NCBI GenBank assembly: GCA_000681355.2
Contig: JJNX02000001.1
Location: 1 to 64,000, forward strand
DNA from: Peptococcaceae bacterium SCADC1_2_3
GTDB taxonomy: Bacteria > Bacillota > Desulfotomaculia > Desulfotomaculales > Nap2-2B
DNA length: 64,000 nt
Direction: 5' to 3'
Part shown: piece by piece, positions 1 to 8,730 of the stretch
Position numbering within the stretch: the first letter of the stretch is position 1
How the letters are laid out: the number at the start of each line of letters is the position of its first letter
Translations under genes and position numbers: made by a program
The notes under the pieces: generated by a model
The model's database searches: none
What the model saw: the letters and a program-made list of their open reading frames with translations, nothing else
Told to the model about the DNA's origin: nothing

Positions 1-41
1 AGATAACGACGGCCGTTGCTTTTACCCACTTGCAGATTCAT
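1..41 (-). CDS. 5' end of a minus-strand CDS running off the window (MNLQVGKSNGRRYL...), possibly a transposase N-terminus
   Basis: ATG at 41 (minus) preceded by GGAGG-type RBS; only 13-14 codons visible. Confidence 0.35.
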   Translation of the reverse strand, partial: MNLQVGKSNGRRY

Positions 42-429
42 GGCAAAACCTCCTTACACAAGGAATTATACCATAATTATCAACAATAAGCAACCACATA
101 TATCAAAAAACTTGACAAAAAAATTCCTCGCAAGCTACTGCTTGCAAGGCTTTAAACAAATAGACCCTATTGGCTTACTGCAAAACTAGGGAAGGTTCAA
201 TTTATACGCAGGAGATGGCTGTCTTGTATCGTAGAACAATCATATCTAAACTAAAAAAATTCTTTACACCCGACTTATTAAGTGTTATAATGAGTTAAGC
301 TCAAGTTAATAGGTTTAGTGAGGTACACTTTTTTTATCCCTTCTCATAATTGTCTAAGTGGTCGGGGAAAATAAGAAAGTGAATCCCTTTACCACGTGGG
401 CAATAAATTTTTTTGAGGAGGATCTTTTT

Positions 430-729
430 ATGTTTCAAGACAAAACCTTAACCTGTCGAGACTGCGGGAGTGAGTTTATTTTTTCAGTTAGTGAACAAGA
501 ATTCTTTGCTGAAAAAGGATTCACAAACGAACCAGGCCGTTGTCCCCAGTGTAGAGCGGCTCGTAAGCAACAGAATAGTGGTGGTTACGGCCGTATTAAC
601 CGTCCGCAACGGGAAATGCATGACGCTGTTTGTGCAACTTGTGGAATTGAAACCCAAGTACCTTTCCGTCCCAGTGGCGAGCGTCCTGTTTACTGCCGCG
701 ATTGTTTCAAAAAAAATAGCAGATATTAA
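430..729 (+). CDS. small zinc-ribbon protein (four CxxC pairs: CRDCG, CPQC, CATCG, CRDC)
   Basis: Supplied ORF; ATG at 430 follows GAGGAGG; zinc-ribbon CxxC motifs. Confidence 0.8.
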   Translation: MFQDKTLTCRDCGSEFIFSVSEQEFFAEKGFTNEPGRCPQCRAARKQQNSGGYGRINRPQREMHDAVCATCGIETQVPFRPSGERPVYCRDCFKKNSRY

Positions 730-744
730 TTTTGGACAAAAAAA

Positions 745-778
745 ACTCCCCTACTTTTTAGTAGGGGAGTTTTTTTTT
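745..778 (+). terminator. rho-independent terminator
   Basis: ACTCCCCTAC-TTTTTA-GTAGGGGAGT followed by T8; 10-bp perfect stem. Confidence 0.9.
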
Positions 779-905
779 AATTATCAACTCAAAGACTATT
801 CAAATTATATTTATTTGACAAGCAATTCTTCTGACCCGGTGAATTCTAACTTCTGTATTCTTAAGTCACTTTCGTCTGTGGGTTGTGTAAGCCAGTCATA
901 GACAG

Positions 906-1262
906 TTAATAATAAGAAAATCCCAGGTGGCGCAAAACTGCTTCGCGTATCTTTATCTGCAGTTCTTCCTGGCTCACCTCACCACATCGTTCGTTCAATC
1001 TTTGTTTGGCAATAGTCCGGATCTGGTGGGCCATTACAATGGAATCCTTGGGTAAACCGGAGGTTTCCTTGCTTAGAAAAACTTCTGTAGGATAAATCTC
1101 CCTGCCCGGTTTAGCAGAAGTAACGGGTAGCACTGTCACTACAGGTAATACCTGGTTCACCTCTTCTGCTGAGATTATCAAAATGGGACGTTTTCCGGCC
1201 TGCTCGGAACCCATCACAGGGTTTAAGTCAGTCCAGAAAATCTTCCAGCGATAAGCTACCAT
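906..1262 (-). CDS. MazF/PemK-family toxin
   Basis: WKIFWTDLNPVMGSEQAGKRPILIIS ... VLPVTS ... typical PemK/MazF pattern; paired with upstream small ORF. Confidence 0.88.
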   Translation of the reverse strand: MVAYRWKIFWTDLNPVMGSEQAGKRPILIISAEEVNQVLPVVTVLPVTSAKPGREIYPTEVFLSKETSGLPKDSIVMAHQIRTIAKQRLNERCGEVSQEELQIKIREAVLRHLGFSYY

Positions 1263-1540
1263 TCGGGAATCATCTCTAAGGATTCGGCGTCAGCATAGCG
1301 AAACGCCGATTCTGTTTCATTCAGATCTCGGATAAATACCGGATCATTGGCCGCTGCTTCCATCGCGCGGCGGAACTCTCTGCGCTCAACATCAACTATA
1401 TATAGCTCAAGAGCTTCACGCACAACAGCGTTAACGGAGGAATTGCGGTTTTTTTGGGCCAGTATGCCTAACTTCTCAAGTACAGGTTCAGGTATAGAGA
1501 AGGTCGCTTTTTTAAGTTTGATTTTTTCCATCTCGTTCAC
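1256..1540 (-). CDS. ribbon-helix-helix antitoxin partner of MazF-like toxin
   Basis: KATFSIPEPVLEKLGILAQKNRNSSVNAVVREALELY RHH-like; 7-bp overlap with toxin. Confidence 0.8.
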   Translation of the reverse strand: MNEMEKIKLKKATFSIPEPVLEKLGILAQKNRNSSVNAVVREALELYIVDVERREFRRAMEAAANDPVFIRDLNETESAFRYADAESLEMIPEW

Positions 1541-1598
1541 CCCTCATTGGTATTGTACATTATGCTGGTATAAAATGCAACCATTATTATCTTTTCAT

Positions 1599-1692
1599 TC
1601 AGAATCAAGGCTTAGTGGAGCAGGCATCTTGCCTGCATTATAAGAATCAGAATCAAGGCTTAGTGGAGCAGGCATCTTGCCTGCATTATAAG
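1599..1692. repeat. two tandem 46-nt copies with internal GCAGGC-ATCTT-GCCTGC hairpin, plus a partial third copy to ~1708
   Basis: TCAGAATCAAGGCTTAGTGGAGCAGGCATCTTGCCTGCATTATAAG at 1599-1644 and 1647-1692. Confidence 0.9.
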
Positions 1693-1747
1693 TAATCAGA
1701 ATCAAGGCAGACACACAGGTCTGCCCCTACAGCCTACAGCCTGGTTC

Positions 1748-1862
1748 CTTTCAGTCCCCTTGTCATCGGGTCAATTGGTGCAACTGACCGTGAAAGGTCT
1801 TAAAAAAACCAGTTGTATTGCGGTCCTTTCAGTCCTATTGTCATTGAGTAAAGGGTTATTTT
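1748..1862. CRISPR. possible relic CRISPR: one 37-nt repeat-like unit and one degenerate copy separated by 41 nt
   Basis: CTTTCAGTCCCCTTGTCATCGGGTCAATTGGTGCAAC (1748-1784) and CTTTCAGTCCTATTGTCATTGAGTAAAGG... (from 1826); reverse complement begins GTTGCA and ends GACTGAAAG. Confidence 0.4.
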
Positions 1863-1982
1863 TCCGAAAATAAATCTATTTTGAAATTCTAGACAACATT
1901 GATCTCTGGTGGCCTCTTGCTTATATAAATTATGCATGTTATAATTTTACAAAACAAAAAGGAAAGGAAAAGAGATGTAATT

Positions 1983-2180
1983 ATGCAGAACATACAGGAT
2001 ATCTTTCACGGAATCATTAAGGACTTACCAGAGCTGACACCGAATCAACTAGATATTCTTATTACAGAAGCAAGCCGAATTAAAAATGAGAAGCTAAAAA
2101 GGAAACATAACCCACTACTTGATATAATCGGGATAGCTGAAAAATGTCCTGAGGATGGAGCCAAGAATCGTCCAGATTAG
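1983..2180 (+). CDS. small hypothetical protein
   Basis: ORF; internal ATG 1983; no recognised domain. Confidence 0.4.
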   Translation: MQNIQDIFHGIIKDLPELTPNQLDILITEASRIKNEKLKRKHNPLLDIIGIAEKCPEDGAKNRPD

Positions 2181-2343
2181 GCAAGATTGAAACGCAAACC
2201 TTCGGCCCGGCGCAGGAGGGTGGTGATATCAGTTGTGTATTTGGCTTTATCCCAATTGCCACCCCGGCGTTCTAGTTCAGCAAAATCAACCACCCATTCG
2301 CTGGGGAGTGAAGTGCGGAAAGTATTGAGGTCTCAATAAACTG

Positions 2344-2913
2344 TCAACCATTTATAGCTGAAATTACCCTGGCGTGCTTTGCGTACGTAGTTTGGTAATG
2401 GATTTGTTCCGCTACGTCGGAGCGAAAGCGCCGCCATTCCCGAAATTTGTCGTAAATACTGGTGAACTGGTTAGTAACGGTCTTTACACTTTTGTTTAGC
2501 CGGCGGGCAATGGCGGTGCTGTCTAAACCCTCACAAGCCAGGCGCACCACTTCCCGCTCTGCCGGTGTAAGCTTGTATTCGATAAACTCCCGTTTGCGCT
2601 GCCATTCTTCCCTTTGCCGCATCATTTTCTGGAATTGGATAGCCTCCCAGGGGTTTTCCCGCAGGGCCAGTCCGGTTAGGGCCGGCGACACCGCACTCCA
2701 ATACAAAACGGGCACCGGAACCAGCCAAGTGCGGTCCCCGGGTGAAAGATGCATTACCCGCTCACTCCCCGGCCGCCATCCTTCGGAAAGCAGGTGCCAG
2801 AGGCGGTCATCTTCATCAAATAAAAGCTGGGCTGTCACCATTCCGTATACGGCCATGGGCTTGCGTCCCCCGGCAATGCAAAGATGAATCAGGTTTTCAA
2901 GCACCCTATTCAA
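2344..2913 (-). CDS. LuxR/sigma-70 region 4-like HTH protein
   Basis: LTPAEREVVRLACEGLDSTAIARRLNKSVKTVTNQFTSIYDKF HTH pattern. Confidence 0.7.
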   Translation of the reverse strand: MNRVLENLIHLCIAGGRKPMAVYGMVTAQLLFDEDDRLWHLLSEGWRPGSERVMHLSPGDRTWLVPVPVLYWSAVSPALTGLALRENPWEAIQFQKMMRQREEWQRKREFIEYKLTPAEREVVRLACEGLDSTAIARRLNKSVKTVTNQFTSIYDKFREWRRFRSDVAEQIHYQTTYAKHARVISAING

Positions 2914-3023
2914 ACGTCATACAAGAATGAATCCAAAAAACTAAGATAGGAGAAACGTCTGTAATTAAGACAAGTATTCTTTAAAATTTCAAGGTATAAT
3001 AAACCATATATATCTATTTCTTG

Positions 3024-3374
3024 CTAAACGATATAATTCCTTCCGTAAAGGGTTTCTCCGGGCAGATAATCCGTTTTTTGCTCCTGTGGCGGTTCCAGCA
3101 CAAAAGGGCGGGGGATGTCGGAATAATTGCGCAGTGCTTCTGCCTTGGGAGGAGGGGAGGTTTCAAAAACAAAGTGGTAAGGACAATTTTCTTTAAGCAG
3201 GCAGTCCCCGCAGGTTTCCTTTTTTTTTACGCAAACCAGTTGTTTAAAAACCCGGGCAAAACCCCCTCTTAAGGTGGAACCCTTGTAGGGAGGTAAAACC
3301 AGCCCCTGTGGGCCGGCCGCCAGGACAATTTCGTATCCGGTGCAGGAAAAATCTTTCGGGCAGTTAATGAGCAT
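3024..3374 (-). pseudogene. truncated Cas6-like (RAMP endoribonuclease, CRISPR_Cas6 family) N-terminal fragment
   Basis: LPPYKGSTLRGGFARVFKQLVC...CGDCLLKENCPYHFVFETSPPPKAEALRNYSDIPRPFVLEPP resembles the N-terminal part of Cas6 proteins; only 116 aa. Confidence 0.65.
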
Positions 3375-3867
3375 GAGAAGACCTCCCGTTAAATTTTAGA
3401 CCCCAATACGCTCCTTGGCTAAAATATGATTACAAATATCAACACGAGCTTCAATTACAACTATAAGATAATATTTAATGCTTCCTTTTGTTGAAGCAAA
3501 CTTTATTGATTAATTATAGCATGGTAGGCTAAATAAGGAAACAACCATACCTGACAAAAATAACTTAATTTTCCAGAGAGCAAAAAACTGCTGCCAAAGT
3601 CCTATTGACAAGGATTATCTGCTGGCCTTATAAATTTTAAAGAAATACAGCATACCTGTATATCTATTAATTGTAACGTTTGATCCAAATTGTCCTGCCA
3701 GCAACTTGCGGGTATGACGAATCCATTTTGGCTTTCACTTTCCTGAAAAACCTTTCTTCTTTTTTACTTTTTATCTAAGGATCCTGCAATTATTACTTTG
3801 ACAGCAAGTTATTCTGTTGCTACAATAAAAAGGAAATTTTAATGTTATTTTGCCAAAGGTGAGCTAT

Positions 3868-4326
3868 ATGCACCGCTCTCGGATAATTGAACATGACTTT
3901 CGCAGATATATTTCCCTACTTATTGAAAAACTTGAGAAAGATCAAGCTATAACAGCTATTTTTCTCTTTGGCTCTTATGCTCAGGGAAAACAGACCAGGT
4001 TAAGCGATATTGACCTGGCAATCCTGCTTGAACCAGATTACCCCCAGGAGGACTTTTTTAAAAAAAAGCTGGAATTACTGCCGGTGATAACTTCTATACT
4101 AAGAACAGATGAAGTTGATCTGATCATCCTTAACTGTGCTCCTTACTCCCTGGCATACCGGGTTTTAGGCCAGGGGAAACTTCTTTATGAAAAAGAGGAA
4201 AGAAGAAGCCACCGGGTAAATTTTCAGGCTCAAGTTTATGTTGGCTACTTCGACTTTCAACCGGTAGAGAAAGTAATTCACCAAGGATTGCGCCAAAGGA
4301 TTAAGGAGGGCAGATTTGGTGGCTGA
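3868..4326 (+). CDS. MNT-domain nucleotidyltransferase (MntA-like antitoxin)
   Basis: GSYAQGKQTRLSDID matches GSX10DXD; followed by HEPN ORF with overlap. Confidence 0.85.
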   Translation: MHRSRIIEHDFRRYISLLIEKLEKDQAITAIFLFGSYAQGKQTRLSDIDLAILLEPDYPQEDFFKKKLELLPVITSILRTDEVDLIILNCAPYSLAYRVLGQGKLLYEKEERRSHRVNFQAQVYVGYFDFQPVEKVIHQGLRQRIKEGRFGG

Positions 4327-4729
4327 CAAAGATGTTCTTGAAAAACGCCTCCTCAAGCTTGAACATGTTTTACGCAAATTAAAAGTTCTTTCCGAAATTC
4401 CCCTGGAAAAATATCTGAAAGATGAAGGTATTCAAGACCGCGCCGAAAGAAATCTGCAGATTGCAGCTCAGGTTTGTATTGATATCGGTAGTCATGTTAT
4501 TGCCGAAAAGGGATACCGGCCTCCTTACAGTTATGCAGACATTTTTAAAGTTTTAGAAGAGGAAGGTTGTTTACCCGAAGAACTGGCAAATACCATGCAG
4601 CAAATTGCCGGTTTTCGAAACATTCTCGTCCATGAATATCTGGAAGTAGATAACAAAATAGTGTACGAGTGCCTTCAAAAAATAGAAGACTTCAAAAGGT
4701 TCGCTGCACATGTACTAACGTGGATATGA
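4316..4729 (+). CDS. HEPN/DUF86 protein (HepT-like toxin)
   Basis: RNILVHEY = RX4HXY motif; overlaps MNT gene. Confidence 0.88.
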   Translation: MVADKDVLEKRLLKLEHVLRKLKVLSEIPLEKYLKDEGIQDRAERNLQIAAQVCIDIGSHVIAEKGYRPPYSYADIFKVLEEEGCLPEELANTMQQIAGFRNILVHEYLEVDNKIVYECLQKIEDFKRFAAHVLTWI

Positions 4730-5030
4730 TTGAGCAAGCACCGCTTTAAATAATTTCATGGTCGCAGGGTCAGGGTAACCACTTGGGGTTCCACCCCCAT
4801 CACAGAATAATCACAAATTTTCAAAACTATTTGTTGTTATAATTGCATATTTATGTTAGAATAATTGAAACTTATAAGTTGTGTTTTTGTATTTTGCAAT
4901 TAGTCCTTATGTCAGGGGGTACGGCTAAGGAGTTTAAGGTGGCTAATTTTTATTAAAATTGGGGGTACAAGCAGGCTTCTCCTAAATTTTTAAAGAGTAA
5001 ATTACAAAAAAATAAAAAGGAGGTTCAAAA

Positions 5031-5318
5031 ATGGCTTACTATATAATGTTGACAACCCTTACAGACGAGGGAAGGAAAACTATTAAAGAGAATCCGGACA
5101 GGGTCGGAGAAGTCAATTATGAAGTCGAGGCCTTGGGGGCAAAAATAATTGCTCAGTATGTGGTTTTAGGCCAATACGACTTTGTAAACATTTTGGATGC
5201 TCCTGATAACAAGGTTGTGGCTAAAGTGGCGATGGAATTGGGTTCCAGAGGCACACTTAAGACTATAACCATGGCCGCCATGACTACCGAGGATTTTATT
5301 AATAGCATTAAAAAGTAG
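5031..5318 (+). CDS. GYD-domain protein
   Basis: Small ORF with AGGAGG RBS; MAYYIMLTTLTDEGRKTIKENPDR...AKIIAQYVVLGQYDFVNILDAPD. Confidence 0.8.
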   Translation: MAYYIMLTTLTDEGRKTIKENPDRVGEVNYEVEALGAKIIAQYVVLGQYDFVNILDAPDNKVVAKVAMELGSRGTLKTITMAAMTTEDFINSIKK

Positions 5319-5424
5319 CATTTTATTAAGTATTGAATATAGTGGCTCTTCCAGATTTTAAAAGTAACGACCCTCTGGCAGCTTGCTTGGGCCTTATTTT
5401 TGTCTCATCAGAAGGGGGATTTTA

Positions 5425-6345
5425 ATGTACGAGCTAATTATCATAGGCGGCGGGCCGGCGGGCATGACCGCCACGGTATACGCCGCCCGGAAAAAAATAA
5501 ACACCCTTTTAATCAGCAAGGACATAGGGGGACAGCCCTTAGTTACCGCTAACATTGAAAATTATATGGGCTACCAGTTTATAGAAGGACCGGAGCTAAT
5601 GCAAAAATTTGAAGCTCAGATCCGGCAGTTTCCGGTAGAAATAAAAAACGGAGTTGAGGTAAAGAATCTGGCTCAAATAAAAAACGGTTTTACGGTAAAG
5701 ACGGCAGAAGAAGAAGAATTCCAGGCCAAAACAGTGATTATTGCCACCGGTAAAAAGCCCCGGCCGTTAAACGTACCTGGTGAAGAAAAACTAAGGGGCA
5801 GAGGAGTAACATATTGTGCTATTTGCGATGGTCCTCTTTTTGCCGGGGAAAATGTGGCGGTAATTGGCGGCGGCAATTCTGCCCTGGAAGCTACAGACGA
5901 CTTAATTAAAATAGCCTCCCATGTTTATCTTATTTCCAGAAGCTCTCTAACGGGTGATGCCGTAATTATTGAGCGGGTTAAAGGCGCTCCCAACCTGACC
6001 ATACTTTTGAACTACCAGCCAACTGCCGTAGGGGGAACTGCTAGGGTAGAAAATATAACCGTCAAAAATTTAAAAACCAGGGAGCAACAGGATTTAACGG
6101 TAAGCGGTATTTTTGTAGAGATTGGGCTTATTCCTAATTCTGATTTAGTCCGTGAAATTGTCCCCCTTAACGAACTAGGGGAAATTAAAGTAAATTGCGC
6201 TAACGGAACAGAGGTGCCGGGTTTATTTGCCGCCGGTGATGTGACTGATGTTCCGGAAAAGCAGATTATTGTATCCGCGGGGGAAGGAGCAAAGGCTGCG
6301 CTGCAGGCCCATCGCTATCTGCAGCGGTTGAACGAGGCAAGTTAA
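5425..6345 (+). CDS. trxB: thioredoxin reductase-like FAD oxidoreductase
   Basis: GGGPAGMTATVYAARKK, CAICDGPLF redox motif, GGGNSALEA, AAGDVTD. Confidence 0.85.
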   Translation: MYELIIIGGGPAGMTATVYAARKKINTLLISKDIGGQPLVTANIENYMGYQFIEGPELMQKFEAQIRQFPVEIKNGVEVKNLAQIKNGFTVKTAEEEEFQAKTVIIATGKKPRPLNVPGEEKLRGRGVTYCAICDGPLFAGENVAVIGGGNSALEATDDLIKIASHVYLISRSSLTGDAVIIERVKGAPNLTILLNYQPTAVGGTARVENITVKNLKTREQQDLTVSGIFVEIGLIPNSDLVREIVPLNELGEIKVNCANGTEVPGLFAAGDVTDVPEKQIIVSAGEGAKAALQAHRYLQRLNEAS

Positions 6346-6348
6346 CTG

Positions 6349-6375
6349 CCTGCATCTGCATTTTCCCATTTTAGG
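6349..6375. repeat. left copy of 27-nt direct repeat
   Basis: CCTGCATCTGCATTTTCCCATTTTAGG, 26/27 identical to 10311-10337. Confidence 0.9.
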
Positions 6376-6402
6376 AAGCAGGGGGACGTTCTTTTTGCTT
6401 CC
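6374..6402 (-). repeat. 29-nt REP-like palindromic element, copy A (inverted)
   Basis: Reverse complement GGAAGCAAAAAGAACGTCCCCCTGCTTCC. Confidence 0.9.
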
Positions 6403-6406
6403 TTGT

Positions 6407-7177
6407 CTAGGCCTTAAAGACCATATTTTGACTTAATCCAGTTACCCGGGCAATCTGCCGCTGTGTTGCCCCTTCAATAACCTTGACTCGCCTAAGTATC
6501 TCATCTCGCTTTTGTTTCTCAATGGTTCGCAAAATTGTTACTGGCGCCCCATTTAACATAGCTTCAATCTCTGCTTTTAATTCACCATCGGGTTTCCTTT
6601 GTTTGATTCCATCACCAAGGCATGTATCCTGAATTTCCATTTTCATATACTCGTGAAATCTGTGTATCGCCTCAGTCCGCTCTTCGGCGAAAATCCCTAA
6701 AACGAAACCATCATCGGTCAGTCCAATTGGATTTTCAGGCCGGCCATAATATGCCTGGATGCTGCTCCAGCAATATTCTTCCGGTTTGCTTACCATCCCC
6801 GCTTTTACCGGATTGTTATGAATGTATCTGATAACGGTCAACAAATATCCATCATCTTTAACACATTCACTTCTATAGCGACCCTGGAATACATGGCCGT
6901 TTCTTTGATATTTCCGGTTATACCACCAGGCATAACTGGTTCCTATGCGTTTCATGATTTGGTGGATCTCTTCATTTTTTTCATGAATAAGCAAATGGAT
7001 ATGATTACTCATCAGGCAATATCCATACACTTCAAACTTGTCAGTCTTCACCCGGCCAAGAGTTCCCAGAAAACGCTGATAGTCATCTTGGTCGCAGAAT
7101 ATGTCCTGCCGGTTGATTCCTCTTGTCACGATGTGGTAAACTCCGCTCTCACACCGCTCCCTTGCTTGTCTTGCCAT
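6407..7177 (-). mobile_element. REP-associated tyrosine (Y1) transposase, RAYT/TnpA_REP-like
   Basis: YHIVTRGINRQDIFCDQDDYQRFL...GYCLMSNHIHLLIHE (HxH motif)...RYIHNNPVKAGMV. Confidence 0.92.
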
Positions 7178-7225
7178 CTATCATCACGCTTTCAGATTTT
7201 CTTTATTATATCGAACAATTGCTAA

Positions 7226-7254
7226 GGAAGCAAGAAGAACGTCCCCACGCTTCC
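7226..7254 (+). repeat. 29-nt REP-like palindromic element, copy B
   Basis: GGAAGCAAGAAGAACGTCCCCACGCTTCC. Confidence 0.9.
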
Positions 7255-7258
7255 ACAA

Positions 7259-7287
7259 GGAAGCAAAATGAACGTCCCCTTGCTTCC
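7259..7287 (+). repeat. 29-nt REP-like palindromic element, copy C
   Basis: GGAAGCAAAATGAACGTCCCCTTGCTTCC. Confidence 0.9.
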
Positions 7288-7454
7288 ACCTTTGCTTCCA
7301 ACGGAATGGCGGGTGCAAAGGGCGTCCCGACCGAATTGCTCGAAGGAAGCCCCTTCCGCAAACAACAGGGAAAAACCCCCAAAGTAGCAGTGGTAGTTCT
7401 GATGAAACCGTGTTATAATTCAAGTAGGATTTTCCTACAAGGAGGTAATTCCAA

Positions 7455-7778
7455 ATGGCCAATCAGATAGCCGTGCGGATAGACAATAAGGGCCGGGTTA
7501 CCCTGCCCAAAAACATACGGCAGGCTTTAGGGGTGGATACGGGCGACACCGTATTCCTCAAGTATGAGCCTGAAGGAAACTTGGTACGGATGAGCCGAGC
7601 CGTAGAAGACCCTATTGCAGTTTTATGGGAGCATGCTGAAAAGGAATACCAGGCGGGGAAAACGAAGGACTTGAGGGATTACGCCCGGGAGCAAGGATTA
7701 ACCGATGTCTTAGAGGTTTTCGGTTCAGAACAAGGGCCATGCCCTAAAAGGGTTGCTACGGGACCTTCGGTCGCTTGA
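7455..7778 (+). CDS. AbrB/SpoVT-type antitoxin-like DNA-binding protein
   Basis: AVRIDNKGRVTLPKNIRQALGVDTGDTVFLKYE; RBS AAGGAGG. Confidence 0.8.
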   Translation: MANQIAVRIDNKGRVTLPKNIRQALGVDTGDTVFLKYEPEGNLVRMSRAVEDPIAVLWEHAEKEYQAGKTKDLRDYAREQGLTDVLEVFGSEQGPCPKRVATGPSVA

Positions 7779-7905
7779 GTTTTTCCTGCCAGGAGGAGCC
7801 TGCCGGGCCGTTTATGCAGTTAAGACTGGGGAGCAGGTTTGTCTAGTGATTATTGTTGGCATCACGAAGGCCTTTACGAAAGAGCTGAGCGCATGGTAAG
7901 GGCGA
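7710..7905 (+). pseudogene. degraded RelE/ParE-like toxin (frameshifted)
   Basis: Frame 2: HALKGLLRDLRSLEFFLPGGACRAVYAVKTGEQVCLVIIVGI, continuing in another frame as HEGLYERAERMVRAIRR. Confidence 0.6.
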
Positions 7906-7961
7906 TTAGGCGACAGGGACTGCTGAAGTGGAAGTGCGCTAAATGTTTCGCCAGGTCAGGA

Positions 7962-8114
7962 GAAGGAAAACAGGCCAAAGCCACCAGGAAAATGTGGTTG
8001 ATTGAAACCAAGGGCTGGGAAAAAGAAGATACTCTTTTAAAAGACGCCAGAGCAAACAAATGGTGTAAAGATGCCTCAGCTTATTTCAAGTCTTGGTCAT
8101 TGAACACCTGGTAA
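7962..8114 (+). pseudogene. C-terminal fragment resembling type III restriction / DEAD-helicase R subunit
   Basis: RKMWLIETKGWEKEDTLLKDARANKWCKDAS...SW resembles the conserved C-terminal ETKG...K..A..WC segment. Confidence 0.5.
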
Positions 8115-8261
8115 CAGGCTAAAGCATTAGAAATAATAATTTTAATTTTTTGGTTAGAAGTTAGGAAAAAAACTTATTTTGCATGGTTTTTAGGTGCTAA
8201 TTTTTACGCCTGGATACAGTTTTTAGAGACATTTCAGTGATAAAAAGGGGGTGCAAAATCA

Positions 8262-8711
8262 ATGAAAACAAATTCCAAAGGTTATGTTATCACTGCGGAT
8301 GTTTCATCTATTAGGGATATTATTTGTGATGAAGTTTGGCAGATTACCAGGTCCAGTAAGCATATTTCGGGTACTGTATGGGTTCCAGAGCTCGCCCCAA
8401 GTTCTCAATTATTCGAAAAATATCTTAAGGAGTGGAAGGATAATCCGGTAGAAGAGTGGTGGTACCTTTACAAAGATGCATTTAATAAAGAATTAAAATC
8501 AGCTAAAAAACTCGGCGCATTGAAAAAGCTGGGGAGATTAGTGGAATCGGGAAGAATTATTGCCTTGATTTGCTTTTGCAGAGACAGTGATCATTGCCAC
8601 AGGGCTTTAGTAGGAGAACTTCTTAAGCAATGTGGGGTAGAGGTGGAAGAATACGTTAAAAAAAAGAAAACCGAAACTCATACTTACGTTGAACAGTTGA
8701 CTTTGTTTTAA
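8262..8711 (+). CDS. DUF488-family protein, paralogue 1
   Basis: ALICFCRDSDHCHRALVGELL (C...CHR hallmark). Confidence 0.75.
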   Translation: MKTNSKGYVITADVSSIRDIICDEVWQITRSSKHISGTVWVPELAPSSQLFEKYLKEWKDNPVEEWWYLYKDAFNKELKSAKKLGALKKLGRLVESGRIIALICFCRDSDHCHRALVGELLKQCGVEVEEYVKKKKTETHTYVEQLTLF

Positions 8712-8730
8712 GTAAAGGAGGAAATTTAGT

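Noticed and set aside
470-901. 143-aa ORF overlapping the zinc-ribbon gene
   Set aside because: Out-of-frame shadow that reads through the terminator hairpin at 745-778.
4740-4830. Possible riboswitch or structured RNA (GGTCGCAGGGTCAGGG...GGGGTTCCACCCCCATC)
   Set aside because: Only a short GC hairpin is visible; no recognised riboswitch core.
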